Shown piece by piece: positions 1-5,760 of a stretch of 6,847 nucleotides of DNA. The stretch covers positions 1 through 6,847 of the forward strand of contig CALBLG010000175.1 of the NCBI GenBank assembly GCA_937895975.1, given 5' to 3'. A program made the position numbers and the translations under genes. This DNA is from an uncultured Slackia sp. GTDB lineage: Bacteria > Actinomycetota > Coriobacteriia > Coriobacteriales > Eggerthellaceae. Under the pieces are notes generated by a model. It saw nothing but the letters and a program-made list of their open reading frames with translations, had not been told where the DNA came from and did not search any database. Each line of letters begins with the position of its first letter. Position 1 is the stretch's first letter.

Positions 1-71
1 TATCGTCCGACGAAGTTGCCCCAACGAACCTGGAGCGCGTCGGTCCCAACAAACCGAACAGGCCCAAGCGC

Positions 72-131
72 CACGGCGCCCGTACCCCGTGGCCGCACAC
101 GGCGCCCGTACCACGGCACCCGTACCCCGTG
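72..131. repeat. Imperfect short repeats with internal dyads
   Basis: Two 20-base units, CACGGCGCCCGTACCCCGTG at 72-91 and a one-base variant at 112-131, start 40 bases apart. A partial third copy (98-111, CACGGCGCCCGTAC) abuts the second full unit. Each full unit begins with CACGG and ends with CCGTG, so it can fold on itself. The last unit can also form GGCAC/GTGCC (115-119 with 129-133). The block lies 27 bases beyond the stop of the minus-strand gene and could be its 3' RNA structure, but no T-run follows in that direction, so a classical intrinsic terminator is not supported. The rest of 1-157 shows no gene I can support. Confidence 0.6.
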
Positions 132-157
132 CCCTCACCTACGCCTACGCTCGACGC

Positions 158-604
158 CTATTTGCGTTTCAACGTTTTCAAGAGCGCCCAATCGCGCTGT
201 TTCAACTTGTCGTCGGCCAAATCGGCTTGGAACGATTCGAATGCGACCACCGGACGGCCCAGCAAGCGCACGGGCGCGTTCAGCGGAAGCTTCGCATGGT
301 AACCGTCGCTCACCATTTCGGCCGCAACTTCATCGGCCACGATGACCGCCGCCGGGTCGAGCGCTTCCAGCACATAGGTCGCATTCGCCGGCTCGGCCAG
401 CTGAGAAGCGTCGACTACCACCGGGTCTGGCATGCCAATTCCTGCGCAAGCCGCCCGCAATGCGGAAAGAACCTGGTCGGGAAGTCGCCCAAACCCCACG
501 ATGCACACGTCAGCATCTACGTCGCCATCGATGGCGGCATCGAACGCCGCGAGCTGTTCGAGCTTCGCATCCAGGTACATGTTACTTTTCGTGGGTTTTT
601 TCAC
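158..604 (-). CDS. Unrecognised 148-residue alpha/beta protein, divergent from the hyp operon
   Basis: I do not recognise this protein. The chosen start is GTG at 604-602, because AAGGGA lies six bases upstream (616-611). The in-frame ATG at 580-578 has no comparable site, and longer upstream extensions become Cys/Arg/Ser-rich and look non-coding. The product starts with a short basic segment (MKKPTKSN) and a helix-like stretch (9-24). Hydrophobic strand-like segments then alternate with helices: DVCIVGFG (32-39), PVVVDA (61-66), AAVIVAD (85-91) and VRLLGRPVVAFESF (112-125). It ends in a basic helix (133-148). There is no signal peptide, membrane segment or clear catalytic motif. The pattern suggests a small cytoplasmic Rossmann-like or other alpha/beta fold. 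Its divergence from a nickel/hydrogenase operon makes a related role possible but unproven. Confidence 0.72.
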   Translation of the reverse strand: MKKPTKSNMYLDAKLEQLAAFDAAIDGDVDADVCIVGFGRLPDQVLSALRAACAGIGMPDPVVVDASQLAEPANATYVLEALDPAAVIVADEVAAEMVSDGYHAKLPLNAPVRLLGRPVVAFESFQADLADDKLKQRDWALLKTLKRK

Positions 605-606
605 AC
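579..606. promoter_or_regulatory. Candidate NikR operator-like dyad (upstream copy)
   Basis: On the minus strand this reads GTGTGAA, 14 bases, GTAACAT. The consensus I recall for NikR sites in archaea and delta-proteobacteria is GTGTTAC-N13/14-GTAACAC, and 11 of the 14 half-site bases match with allowed spacing. It overlaps the first codons of the minus-strand gene and lies just upstream of the predicted rightward promoter. The patch is locally AT-rich and the second half-site is weak, so chance is a real alternative. Confidence 0.25.
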
Positions 607-610
607 CGAT

Positions 611-616
611 TCCCTT
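611..616 (-). promoter_or_regulatory. Ribosome binding site deciding the GTG start of the minus-strand gene
   Basis: The minus strand reads AAGGGA six bases before GTG at 604-602. This spacing favours the GTG over the ATG 24 bases further in, which is preceded by GAAAAGTAAC. Confidence 0.6.
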
Positions 617-623
617 TTCATGC

Positions 624-652
624 TTTAAATGGCACTTGCGCAGGACCATAAT
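624..652 (+). promoter_or_regulatory. Candidate sigma-70-type promoter for the nikR-hypFCD operon
   Basis: TTTAAA (624-629, four of six bases of the -35 consensus), a 17-base spacer and CATAAT (647-652, five of six bases of the -10 consensus) form the best promoter I can see in the divergent region. It implies a leader of roughly 125 bases before the first gene. The region is otherwise GC-rich, so this AT-rich patch stands out. The assignment is by eye only. Confidence 0.4.
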
Positions 653-699
653 AACGCCAACCCAGGGCGACGCGAGGGCGCGACAAACGCGCGCTAGCA

Positions 700-724
700 G
701 ACGAGACGCCGACACGCGTCCGTC
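700..724 (+). other. Stem-loop in the operon leader
   Basis: GACG (700-703) and GACGC (705-709) pair with GCGTC (716-720) and CGTC (721-724), giving nine pairs with one bulged A (704) and a six-base loop. A second, smaller hairpin lies just upstream (GCGCG 678-682 with CGCGC 688-692). No T-run follows, so it is not an intrinsic terminator. It could stabilise the long leader or be incidental in GC-rich DNA. Confidence 0.35.
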
Positions 725-772
725 GCACGAGCCTGCACACCAGGCGCACCGCCGCCCCGCACAGCGACAAGA

Positions 773-779
773 AGAGGAG
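773..779 (+). promoter_or_regulatory. Ribosome binding site of the small operon-leading gene
   Basis: AGAGGAG lies six bases before ATG at 786. This strong site fixes the start of the small gene and rules out the longer in-frame extension beginning at 432, which would overlap the divergent gene. Confidence 0.75.
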
Positions 780-785
780 TCCACT

Positions 786-1040
786 ATGTGCACCAACGGA
801 ATTAACACCGGACAGTTCGAGCAAATGATCGAGCAGATCGACGACCACATCAAGCTGGAGCGTCGCTGGGCACACAACCTGGCCCACCAGGCCGAAGACG
901 CGGGCTACGAAACCGTGGGCGAAAAGCTGCACGCCGCCATGAGCGCGCTCGACGACATTCGCGCGCTGCTCGACGACGCGAAAGACGCGCTGGAAGACGA
1001 CGCCGAGAAGGCGAGCGGCGTTACCGTCAAATTGGTGTAG
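786..1040 (+). CDS. Small helical acidic protein of unknown function, first gene of the nikR-hyp operon
   Basis: I do not recognise this 84-residue protein. The start is set by AGAGGAG at 773-779. It begins MCTNG, with Cys at position 2. The rest looks like two or three amphipathic helices: about 9-37, 41-60 and 60-76. Histidines sit at 21, 30, 34 and 49, including H30-x3-H34 and E46-x2-H49, spacings compatible with metal binding but not diagnostic. Residues 56-74 are very acidic (several Asp-Asp pairs) and may form a coiled coil. There is no signal peptide or membrane segment, so it is probably cytoplasmic. Its stop is three bases before the nikR start, so the two genes are almost certainly co-transcribed and perhaps translationally coupled. 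A role as a nickel- or hydrogenase-related accessory protein is inferred from position only. Confidence 0.8.
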   Translation: MCTNGINTGQFEQMIEQIDDHIKLERRWAHNLAHQAEDAGYETVGEKLHAAMSALDDIRALLDDAKDALEDDAEKASGVTVKLV

Positions 1041-1043
1041 GCC

Positions 1044-1571
1044 ATGGCCCAAGACCTTATGAGGTTCTCGGTGGCAATGCCCGAGAACCTCCTGGTTCGG
1101 TTTGACGCCCTGGTGGCACGCCGCGGCCTTGCGAAAAACCGCAGCGAAGTCATCCGCGACTTGGTGCGCGACGCGCTTATCGAGGAAGAATGCTCCATGC
1201 CTGGTGAAGAGGTCATGGGCACGCTGACCATCGTGTTCAACCACCATACCGGCGACGTGCGCGACAAGCTCGACAGCATTCAGCACGAGTTCTTCGAGCA
1301 AATCGTATCGAGCATGCACGTGCACCTCGACGCCGACACCTGCATGGAAGTCATCATCCTGCGCGGCGAAAGCGGGCTGATCCAAACCATCTCGAACATC
1401 ATTTTGGGCACGAAGGGCGTGACGCACGGGCGCCTCACTATGACGTCCACTGGCCACGGCGTGTACGAGAACCGCCCCACCCCGGCGGCCGAAGCCGTAA
1501 GCGCCGCGAAGGCATACGCGCACGACCACCCGCAGCACGCGCACCCGCACGACCACGGCCACACGCACTAA
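1044..1571 (+). CDS. nikR: Nickel-responsive transcriptional regulator NikR with His-rich C-terminal tail
   Basis: A 175-residue cytoplasmic DNA-binding repressor of the NikR family. Residues 6-48 form a ribbon-helix-helix domain (MRFSVAMPENLLVRFDALV, then the KNRSEVIRDLVRDAL helix). Residues about 55-136 form the ACT-like nickel-binding and tetramerisation domain. By alignment to the E. coli ligands H76, H87, H89 and C95, the nickel site is H81, H92, H94 and C100, and all are present. E. coli NikR has 133 residues. This one carries about 35 more, ending in eight histidines within the last 16 residues (160-175). The start ATG at 1044 has only a weak upstream site and probably relies on coupling to the gene ending at 1040. 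The alternative ATG at 1059 would only trim five residues. The family represses nickel uptake genes when nickel is plentiful. Linkage to hyp genes suggests it also controls hydrogenase maturation here. Confidence 0.95.
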   Translation: MAQDLMRFSVAMPENLLVRFDALVARRGLAKNRSEVIRDLVRDALIEEECSMPGEEVMGTLTIVFNHHTGDVRDKLDSIQHEFFEQIVSSMHVHLDADTCMEVIILRGESGLIQTISNIILGTKGVTHGRLTMTSTGHGVYENRPTPAAEAVSAAKAYAHDHPQHAHPHDHGHTH

Positions 1572-1586
1572 CCCCAAGGAGCATTC

Positions 1587-4103
1587 ATGAGGGAAGCCCT
1601 CGACATAGAAGTTCACGGCGTTGTGCAGGGCGTCGGTTTTCGCCCGTTCGTATTCAACGCGGCGCGGCGCCACAATATTTGCGGCTGGGTGCTCAACGCC
1701 ACGGCCGGCGTGTTCGTGCATGCGGAAGGCGAAGCCGAGGATATCGACGCGCTGGTGATGGAAATCAACAACAACGCGCCGGCGGCATCGCGCGTGGACG
1801 AGATCGACATGAAAGAATCGGCGCTGGAAGGCTTCGCCGATTTCGAGATTCGCTATTCCGACGATGCCGAGGCCGACGCCACCACGCTGGTGTCGCCCGA
1901 CTTGGCCACCTGCGACGAATGCGTGGCCGAGCTGTTCGACCCGAACAACCGCCGCTATCACTATCCATTCATCAACTGCACGAATTGCGGGCCGCGTTTC
2001 ACCATTATCGATGGGCTGCCCTACGACCGCGCGAAAACCAGCATGGCCGGCTTCGCTATGTGCGATGATTGCGACGCCGAATACCGCGACCCGTCGAATC
2101 GCCGCTTCCATGCGCAGCCCGATGCGTGCTTCGAATGCGGACCGCATATCTCCTGGTGGGAAAAGGGGCTTGCGGAAGGTGACGCGCCCAAGGGCGCGCT
2201 TGCCGGCACCGAAGCCGACGAGCGCGGAACGCTGTGGGGCACGACGCTCGAAGCCAGCGACGCCATTATCGCGCGTGCCGCCGAGCTTTTGCGCGAAGGC
2301 CGCATTGTAGCCGTGAAGGGCCTGGGCGGTTTCCATCTGGCATGCGACGCGCGCAACCCTGAATCGTTGGCCGAGCTGCGCCGCCGCAAGCGTCGCGAAG
2401 GAAAGGCGTTCGCCGTAATGTATCGCACGCTGGACGACGTGCGCGAAACATGCCATGTGAACGACGCGGAACGCCGCCTGCTCACCGGCCCGCAACGTCC
2501 CATCGTGCTGTTGAAGAAACAGACCGACGCCGCGTTCGCGGCCGGCTTGGCCGACCACCTGCCTGAACTGGGCGCTATGCTGCCCTACACCCCGGTGCAG
2601 CACCTGTTGCTCGCCGCGTTCGGCGGGCCGCTGGTCATGACGTCGGGCAACCTGCACGACGAGCCCATTTGCATCGACGACGCTGAGGCGCACAAGCGCT
2701 TGGCCGACGTGGCCGATGCGTTTTTGGGCAACGACCGTCCCATCCGCTGCCGCTTCGACGATTCGGTGGTGCGCGTGATTTCGGCCGGGTCGGCCGGCAA
2801 CGCCGTGCAAATGGTGCGCCGCGCACGCGGATACGCGCCCATGCCCATTTCCGCCGCAGAGAAAGGCGATGCCAGCGCTAGCGCCGATTCCGAAACGCCT
2901 CAAGCTGCTAACCAGCCAAAACGCGTACTGTTTGCCGCCGGCCCCGAGCAGAAGAACACCTTCTGCCTGCTGCGCGGCGACGAAGCATTCGTGAGCCAGC
3001 ATATAGGCGATATGGAAAACGCCGAGACATTCGACGCGTGGCTCGAAGCGAAGTCGCACTTCGAGGATCTATTCCGCGCGACACCCGACAGCATCGCCGC
3101 CGACATGCATCCCGAATATTTGTCATCAAAATGGGCCGACGACGCCAGCCGTCGCGCCGCCGATGCGGGCGTTGCGCTGCCCGTCGAAAAGATCCAGCAT
3201 CACCACGCGCACGTCGTAAGCGCCATGGCGGAATGCGGCCTTGACGAGGCGACCATCGGCGTGGCATTCGACGGCACAGGTTACGGCTACGACGGACGCA
3301 TCTGGGGCGGCGAGGTGATGCTCGCCAATCGCACCGACTTCGAGCGCTTCGCGAACTTCGCCTACATCCCCATGCCGGGCGGCGCAGCCGCGGTGAAAAA
3401 CCCGCTGCGCATGGCCTATGGCGCGCTGCACGAATTCGACCTGCTGGAGCACCCGGCGGCGGCCCCCATGCTTGAAGCGTTGGGCGACGCCGCGGATGTA
3501 TGCGCCCGCATGATTGAACGCGACCTGAATTGCCCGCGCACTTCGAGCGTCGGCCGTCTGTTCGACGCGGCGAGTGCGCTTCTGGGCGTGTGCGAACACC
3601 CCGCCTACGAGGGCGAGGCGGCCGTGCTGCTGGAAGCGGCCATGGGCGATGCGACGCTGGGCCGTGCGCGGAAGGCGAACTCCACCGCAACCGGAGAGCC
3701 CTATCACGTGGCCATCACGAAGAATTGCGCCAACCCCGACAGCACCGCGCACGACACCAGCGTCATTCTGTTGGACGCCGCGCCCGTGTTCAAAGGCATA
3801 CTCGACGACATGGACGCCGGCGTGCCCACGCCGACCATCGCGCGCAAATTCCACGACGCCATGGTTGAGGCCATCGCGCAGGCATGCCTGGTGGCCAACG
3901 CCGCCTACGGCATTTCCACTGTGGCGCTGGCGGGCGGCGTATTCATGAACCGCTACTTGCTGGAACACACGCTCGCCACGCTGGAAGCCGCCGGCTTCAC
4001 CGTGGCATTGAATAAAGAGCTGCCGTGCAACGACGGCGGCGTTTCGTTCGGACAAGCCGTCATCGCCGCAGCTCGCAGGGCTGCGGCCGACGTTCATCAA
4101 TAA
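1587..4103 (+). CDS. hypF: Carbamoyltransferase HypF, [NiFe]-hydrogenase maturation
   Basis: HypF hydrolyses carbamoyl phosphate, forms a carbamoyl-adenylate with ATP, and passes the carbamoyl group to HypE to start cyanide ligand synthesis. The 838 residues contain all usual domains. An acylphosphatase domain spans about 1-90 (VQGVGFRPF at 13-21, catalytic R19 and N37). Two zinc-finger repeats follow, with CxxC pairs at C109/C112, C131/C134, C159/C162 and C181/C184. A YrdC-like domain spans about 223-415 (KGLGGFHLACDA 244-255, VMTSGN 350-355). A Kae1-like carbamoyltransferase domain spans about 447-830 (HHHAH 538-542, FDGTGYG 561-567, AGGVFMN 782-788, NDGG 815-818). A variable insert (190-218) and an Ala/Ser/Asp linker (420-445) separate domains. 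AAGGAG at 1576-1581 sets the start. The gene follows nikR by 15 bases. It appears intact. Confidence 0.98.
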   Translation: MREALDIEVHGVVQGVGFRPFVFNAARRHNICGWVLNATAGVFVHAEGEAEDIDALVMEINNNAPAASRVDEIDMKESALEGFADFEIRYSDDAEADATTLVSPDLATCDECVAELFDPNNRRYHYPFINCTNCGPRFTIIDGLPYDRAKTSMAGFAMCDDCDAEYRDPSNRRFHAQPDACFECGPHISWWEKGLAEGDAPKGALAGTEADERGTLWGTTLEASDAIIARAAELLREGRIVAVKGLGGFHLACDARNPESLAELRRRKRREGKAFAVMYRTLDDVRETCHVNDAERRLLTGPQRPIVLLKKQTDAAFAAGLADHLPELGAMLPYTPVQHLLLAAFGGPLVMTSGNLHDEPICIDDAEAHKRLADVADAFLGNDRPIRCRFDDSVVRVISAGSAGNAVQMVRRARGYAPMPISAAEKGDASASADSETPQAANQPKRVLFAAGPEQKNTFCLLRGDEAFVSQHIGDMENAETFDAWLEAKSHFEDLFRATPDSIAADMHPEYLSSKWADDASRRAADAGVALPVEKIQHHHAHVVSAMAECGLDEATIGVAFDGTGYGYDGRIWGGEVMLANRTDFERFANFAYIPMPGGAAAVKNPLRMAYGALHEFDLLEHPAAAPMLEALGDAADVCARMIERDLNCPRTSSVGRLFDAASALLGVCEHPAYEGEAAVLLEAAMGDATLGRARKANSTATGEPYHVAITKNCANPDSTAHDTSVILLDAAPVFKGILDDMDAGVPTPTIARKFHDAMVEAIAQACLVANAAYGISTVALAGGVFMNRYLLEHTLATLEAAGFTVALNKELPCNDGGVSFGQAVIAAARRAAADVHQ

Positions 4104-4119
4104 AGGGAGGAACTTTCTT

Positions 4120-4371
4120 ATGTGCCTTGCCATTCCCGCGCAAATCACCGAAATCGACGAGAGCAATATGGCGACCGTCGATATTTTGGGCGTCACGCGC
4201 GCCATTTCGGTCGACCTTACCCCCGCTGCCAAGGTGGGCGATTTCGTGCTGGTGCATGCCGGCTTCGCCATCGAGGTGGTGAGCGAAGAGGCCGCCAACG
4301 AGACGCTCGACCTCATTCGCCAATTCCCCGAATTCGCCAACGACGCGCAGCCGCAGCCGGCCATGGCGTAA
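4120..4371 (+). CDS. hypC: Hydrogenase maturation chaperone HypC
   Basis: An 83-residue HypC/HybG-family protein. HypC binds HypD, helps carry the Fe(CN)2CO unit, and delivers it to the hydrogenase large-subunit precursor. The hallmark MCLAIPAQI N-terminus is present, with the essential Cys2 exposed after Met removal. It is followed by a small beta-barrel (about 3-50, including VDILGVTRAISVDL and VGDFVLVHAGFAIEVV) and a C-terminal helix (56-68). The last dozen residues are a loose Pro/Ala/Gln tail. AAAGGGAGG at 4102-4110, which overlaps the hypF stop, is a very strong ribosome binding site. The gene is intact and of normal length for the family. Confidence 0.97.
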   Translation: MCLAIPAQITEIDESNMATVDILGVTRAISVDLTPAAKVGDFVLVHAGFAIEVVSEEAANETLDLIRQFPEFANDAQPQPAMA

Positions 4372-4380
4372 GGTGCGGCC

Positions 4381-5460
4381 ATGGTCGACCAGAAAAGTTT
4401 CAAAGACCCGGTGCTCGCACGCGGGCTTATCGAAAGCATCCAGATGCTGGCGCCCGAGCACGCCACGCTTATGGAGGTATGCGGCACGCATACCGTGTCC
4501 ATCGCGCGCAACGGCATTCGCTCGCTGATGCCCGAGGGCTGCCGCCTTGCCAGCGGCCCGGGCTGCCCCGTGTGCGTTACCAGCAACCGCGACATCGACA
4601 CGGTAATCGCGCTGTCGCGTGTGCCGAACGTCATCATCACCACGTTCGGCGACATGACGCGCGTGCCCGGTTCCACCAGCTCGCTGCTGAAAGAGCAAGC
4701 CGCCGGCCAAGACATTCGCATCGTGTATTCGCCGCTCGACGCGTTGGTTATCGCGAAGGAAAACCCCACGCGCCCGGTGGTGTTCGTGGGCGTAGGCTTC
4801 GAAACCACCACGCCGCTTGTGGCCATGGCCATCAAACGCGCGAAAGCCATGGGGCTTGCGAACTTCACCGTGTTCGCCGCGCACAAGAACATGCCCGGCG
4901 CGCTTGACGTGCTGATGGGCGACCCCGACTTGCAGGTGAGCGCGCTTATTTTGCCTGGCCATGTAAGCACGATTATCGGCATGAAACCCTACCAGTTCCT
5001 AGCCGAGAAGTACCATATTCCCGGCGTTATCACGGGCTTCGAGCCGCTTGATGTGCTGGAAGGCATCGCCATGATCATGCGCCAGCTGCACGAGGGCCGC
5101 GCCGAAATCGAGAACGCGTACGCGCGCGGCGTGATGCCCGAGGGCAACCCCGTGGCGCTTGCCGCAATCGACGAGGTGTTCGAAACTTGCACCGCAACCT
5201 GGCGCGGACTTGGCCCCATCGAAGGCAGCGGCTACAAGATTCGCGAAGAATTCGCCGACTTCGACGCCGTACGCGTGCACGATGTTGAGCCCGAGCCCAC
5301 GGTTGAGCCGAAGGGCTGCCGCTGCGGCGACGTGCTTCGCGGCATCATGGCGCCGAACGAGTGCCCGCTGTTTCGCAAGGTATGCACGCCGGAAAACCCC
5401 GTGGGGCCGTGCATGGTGAGCTCCGAGGGCTCCTGCGCCGCGTACTACCGATATTATTAG
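4381..5460 (+). CDS. hypD: Iron-sulfur scaffold protein HypD, [NiFe]-hydrogenase maturation
   Basis: HypD is the [4Fe-4S] protein that, with HypC, holds the iron while CN and CO ligands are attached. The 359 residues keep the family motifs: CGTHT at 34-38, GPGCPVC at 59-65 (C62, C65), GFETTTP at 139-145 and PGHVSTIIG at 192-200. A cysteine-rich C-terminal part has C313, C315, C328, C335, C344 and C352 and ends in SCAAYYRYY. The cluster ligands are expected among these C-terminal cysteines, in the pattern C-x-CGDVLRG, CPLF, CTP, PCMVSSEG. The start ATG at 4381 lies nine bases after the hypC stop, with AAGGTG (4370-4375) overlapping that stop, so translation is likely coupled. It is the last gene before the 300-base gap. 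Confidence 0.98.
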   Translation: MVDQKSFKDPVLARGLIESIQMLAPEHATLMEVCGTHTVSIARNGIRSLMPEGCRLASGPGCPVCVTSNRDIDTVIALSRVPNVIITTFGDMTRVPGSTSSLLKEQAAGQDIRIVYSPLDALVIAKENPTRPVVFVGVGFETTTPLVAMAIKRAKAMGLANFTVFAAHKNMPGALDVLMGDPDLQVSALILPGHVSTIIGMKPYQFLAEKYHIPGVITGFEPLDVLEGIAMIMRQLHEGRAEIENAYARGVMPEGNPVALAAIDEVFETCTATWRGLGPIEGSGYKIREEFADFDAVRVHDVEPEPTVEPKGCRCGDVLRGIMAPNECPLFRKVCTPENPVGPCMVSSEGSCAAYYRYY

Positions 5461-5472
5461 TCGAGGTCGTCC

Positions 5473-5609
5473 GCGGTGCCGGCGGAGGGTGCGCAGACAT
5501 GCACGCGGCACTACCGCTCGCTTTGCTCGCTATGCGTGCCGCTGCGGTTTCCCGTTTTTGATGAATTTGAGAAACCGAGCATGCCTGCGCACCCCTCCGC
5601 CGGCACCGC
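5473..5609. repeat. Large composite palindrome (three-way-junction stem-loop) between hypD and hypE
   Basis: The outer arms 5473-5502 and 5579-5609 are complementary over about 29 base pairs. They differ only by one bulged C in the C-run at 5592-5595 and one A5497/C5584 mismatch, which would become a U-G wobble in a minus-strand transcript. Two hairpins sit inside: GCGGCAC (5505-5511) with GTGCCGC (5536-5542), and CGGTTTC (5545-5551) with GAAACCG (5571-5577), the latter extendable by GCT/AGC. The first loop contains a direct repeat GCTCGCT (5516-5522, 5525-5531). The fold is a long stem with two branches, reminiscent in size and form of ERIC-type interspersed palindromes. It starts 12 bases after the hypD stop. 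No flanking target duplication is apparent. Confidence 0.75.
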
Positions 5610-5679
5610 TACCCAGTTCGCCCTGGCAGGATGAAAACGCGGCGCTTTCCTCGTTCGCTTGGCTTTTTGGAAGTTTGTT

Positions 5680-5696
5680 CGAGGCCTTTGGCCTCG
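5680..5696. other. Perfect short hairpin in the hypD-hypE gap
   Basis: CGAGGCC (5680-5686) and GGCCTCG (5690-5696) form a perfect seven-pair stem with a TTT loop. Downstream is TGCTTT rather than a solid T-run, so it is at best a weak terminator. It could equally be a processing or stability element. The surrounding 5610-5760 contains no gene I can support and no convincing promoter. Confidence 0.4.
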
Positions 5697-5706
5697 TGCT
5701 TTGGAT

Positions 5707-5733
5707 GTGTTAAACGCCCTGAGCACTCAACAC
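5707..5733. promoter_or_regulatory. Candidate NikR operator upstream of hypE
   Basis: GTGTTAA (5707-5713), 13 bases, then TCAACAC (5727-5733). The outer five bases of each half (GTGTT and AACAC) are perfectly symmetric, and nine of thirteen paired positions across the whole dyad are complementary. It matches 11 of 14 half-site bases of the NikR consensus I recall for archaea and delta-proteobacteria (GTGTTAC-N13/14-GTAACAC), with the right spacing. It ends 27 bases before the hypE start, a sensible place for a repressor. With nikR four genes upstream, this is the better of the two candidates, but the consensus was not derived from this lineage. Confidence 0.4.
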
Positions 5734-5747
5734 GTTCTTTATTGGAT

Positions 5748-5752
5748 GGAGG
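5748..5752 (+). promoter_or_regulatory. Ribosome binding site of hypE
   Basis: GGAGG lies eight bases before ATG at 5761 and fixes the hypE start. A strong independent site fits hypE being separated from hypD by 300 bases. Confidence 0.75.
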
Positions 5753-5760
5753 TCCCCTAA

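Noticed and set aside
605..785. Classical E. coli-type NikR site (GTATGA-N16-TCATAC)
   Set aside because: I looked through the divergent region and see no half-site pair with that sequence and spacing. Only the GTGTTAC-type dyads give a partial match.
432..785. Longer amino-terminal extension of the small gene starting at 432
   Set aside because: It would overlap the divergent gene. The extension is Arg/Ser/Thr/Pro-rich without structure, and a strong ribosome binding site points to ATG 786.
618..3059. Very long open frame on the minus strand (813 codons) opposite nikR and hypF
   Set aside because: It lies antisense to well-supported genes with clear family motifs. Its translation is rich in His, Arg, Val and Gly without recognisable domains, as expected when a high-GC coding strand is read backwards in the matching frame.
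3126..4982. Long minus-strand open frame (618 codons) opposite hypF, hypC and hypD
   Set aside because: It is another antisense shadow of strongly biased codons. It has no ribosome binding site and no protein motifs, and the sense strand encodes intact Hyp proteins.
5491..5610. Possible CRISPR-like or tRNA-like element in the branched palindrome
   Set aside because: There are no regularly spaced repeats with spacers, and no T-loop or CCA-type acceptor features. The structure is a single nested palindrome.
5489..5713. Small forward open frames in the hypD-hypE gap
   Set aside because: They run through the palindrome arms, lack ribosome binding sites and have Arg/Ala/Cys/Phe-rich sequences unlike the neighbouring proteins.
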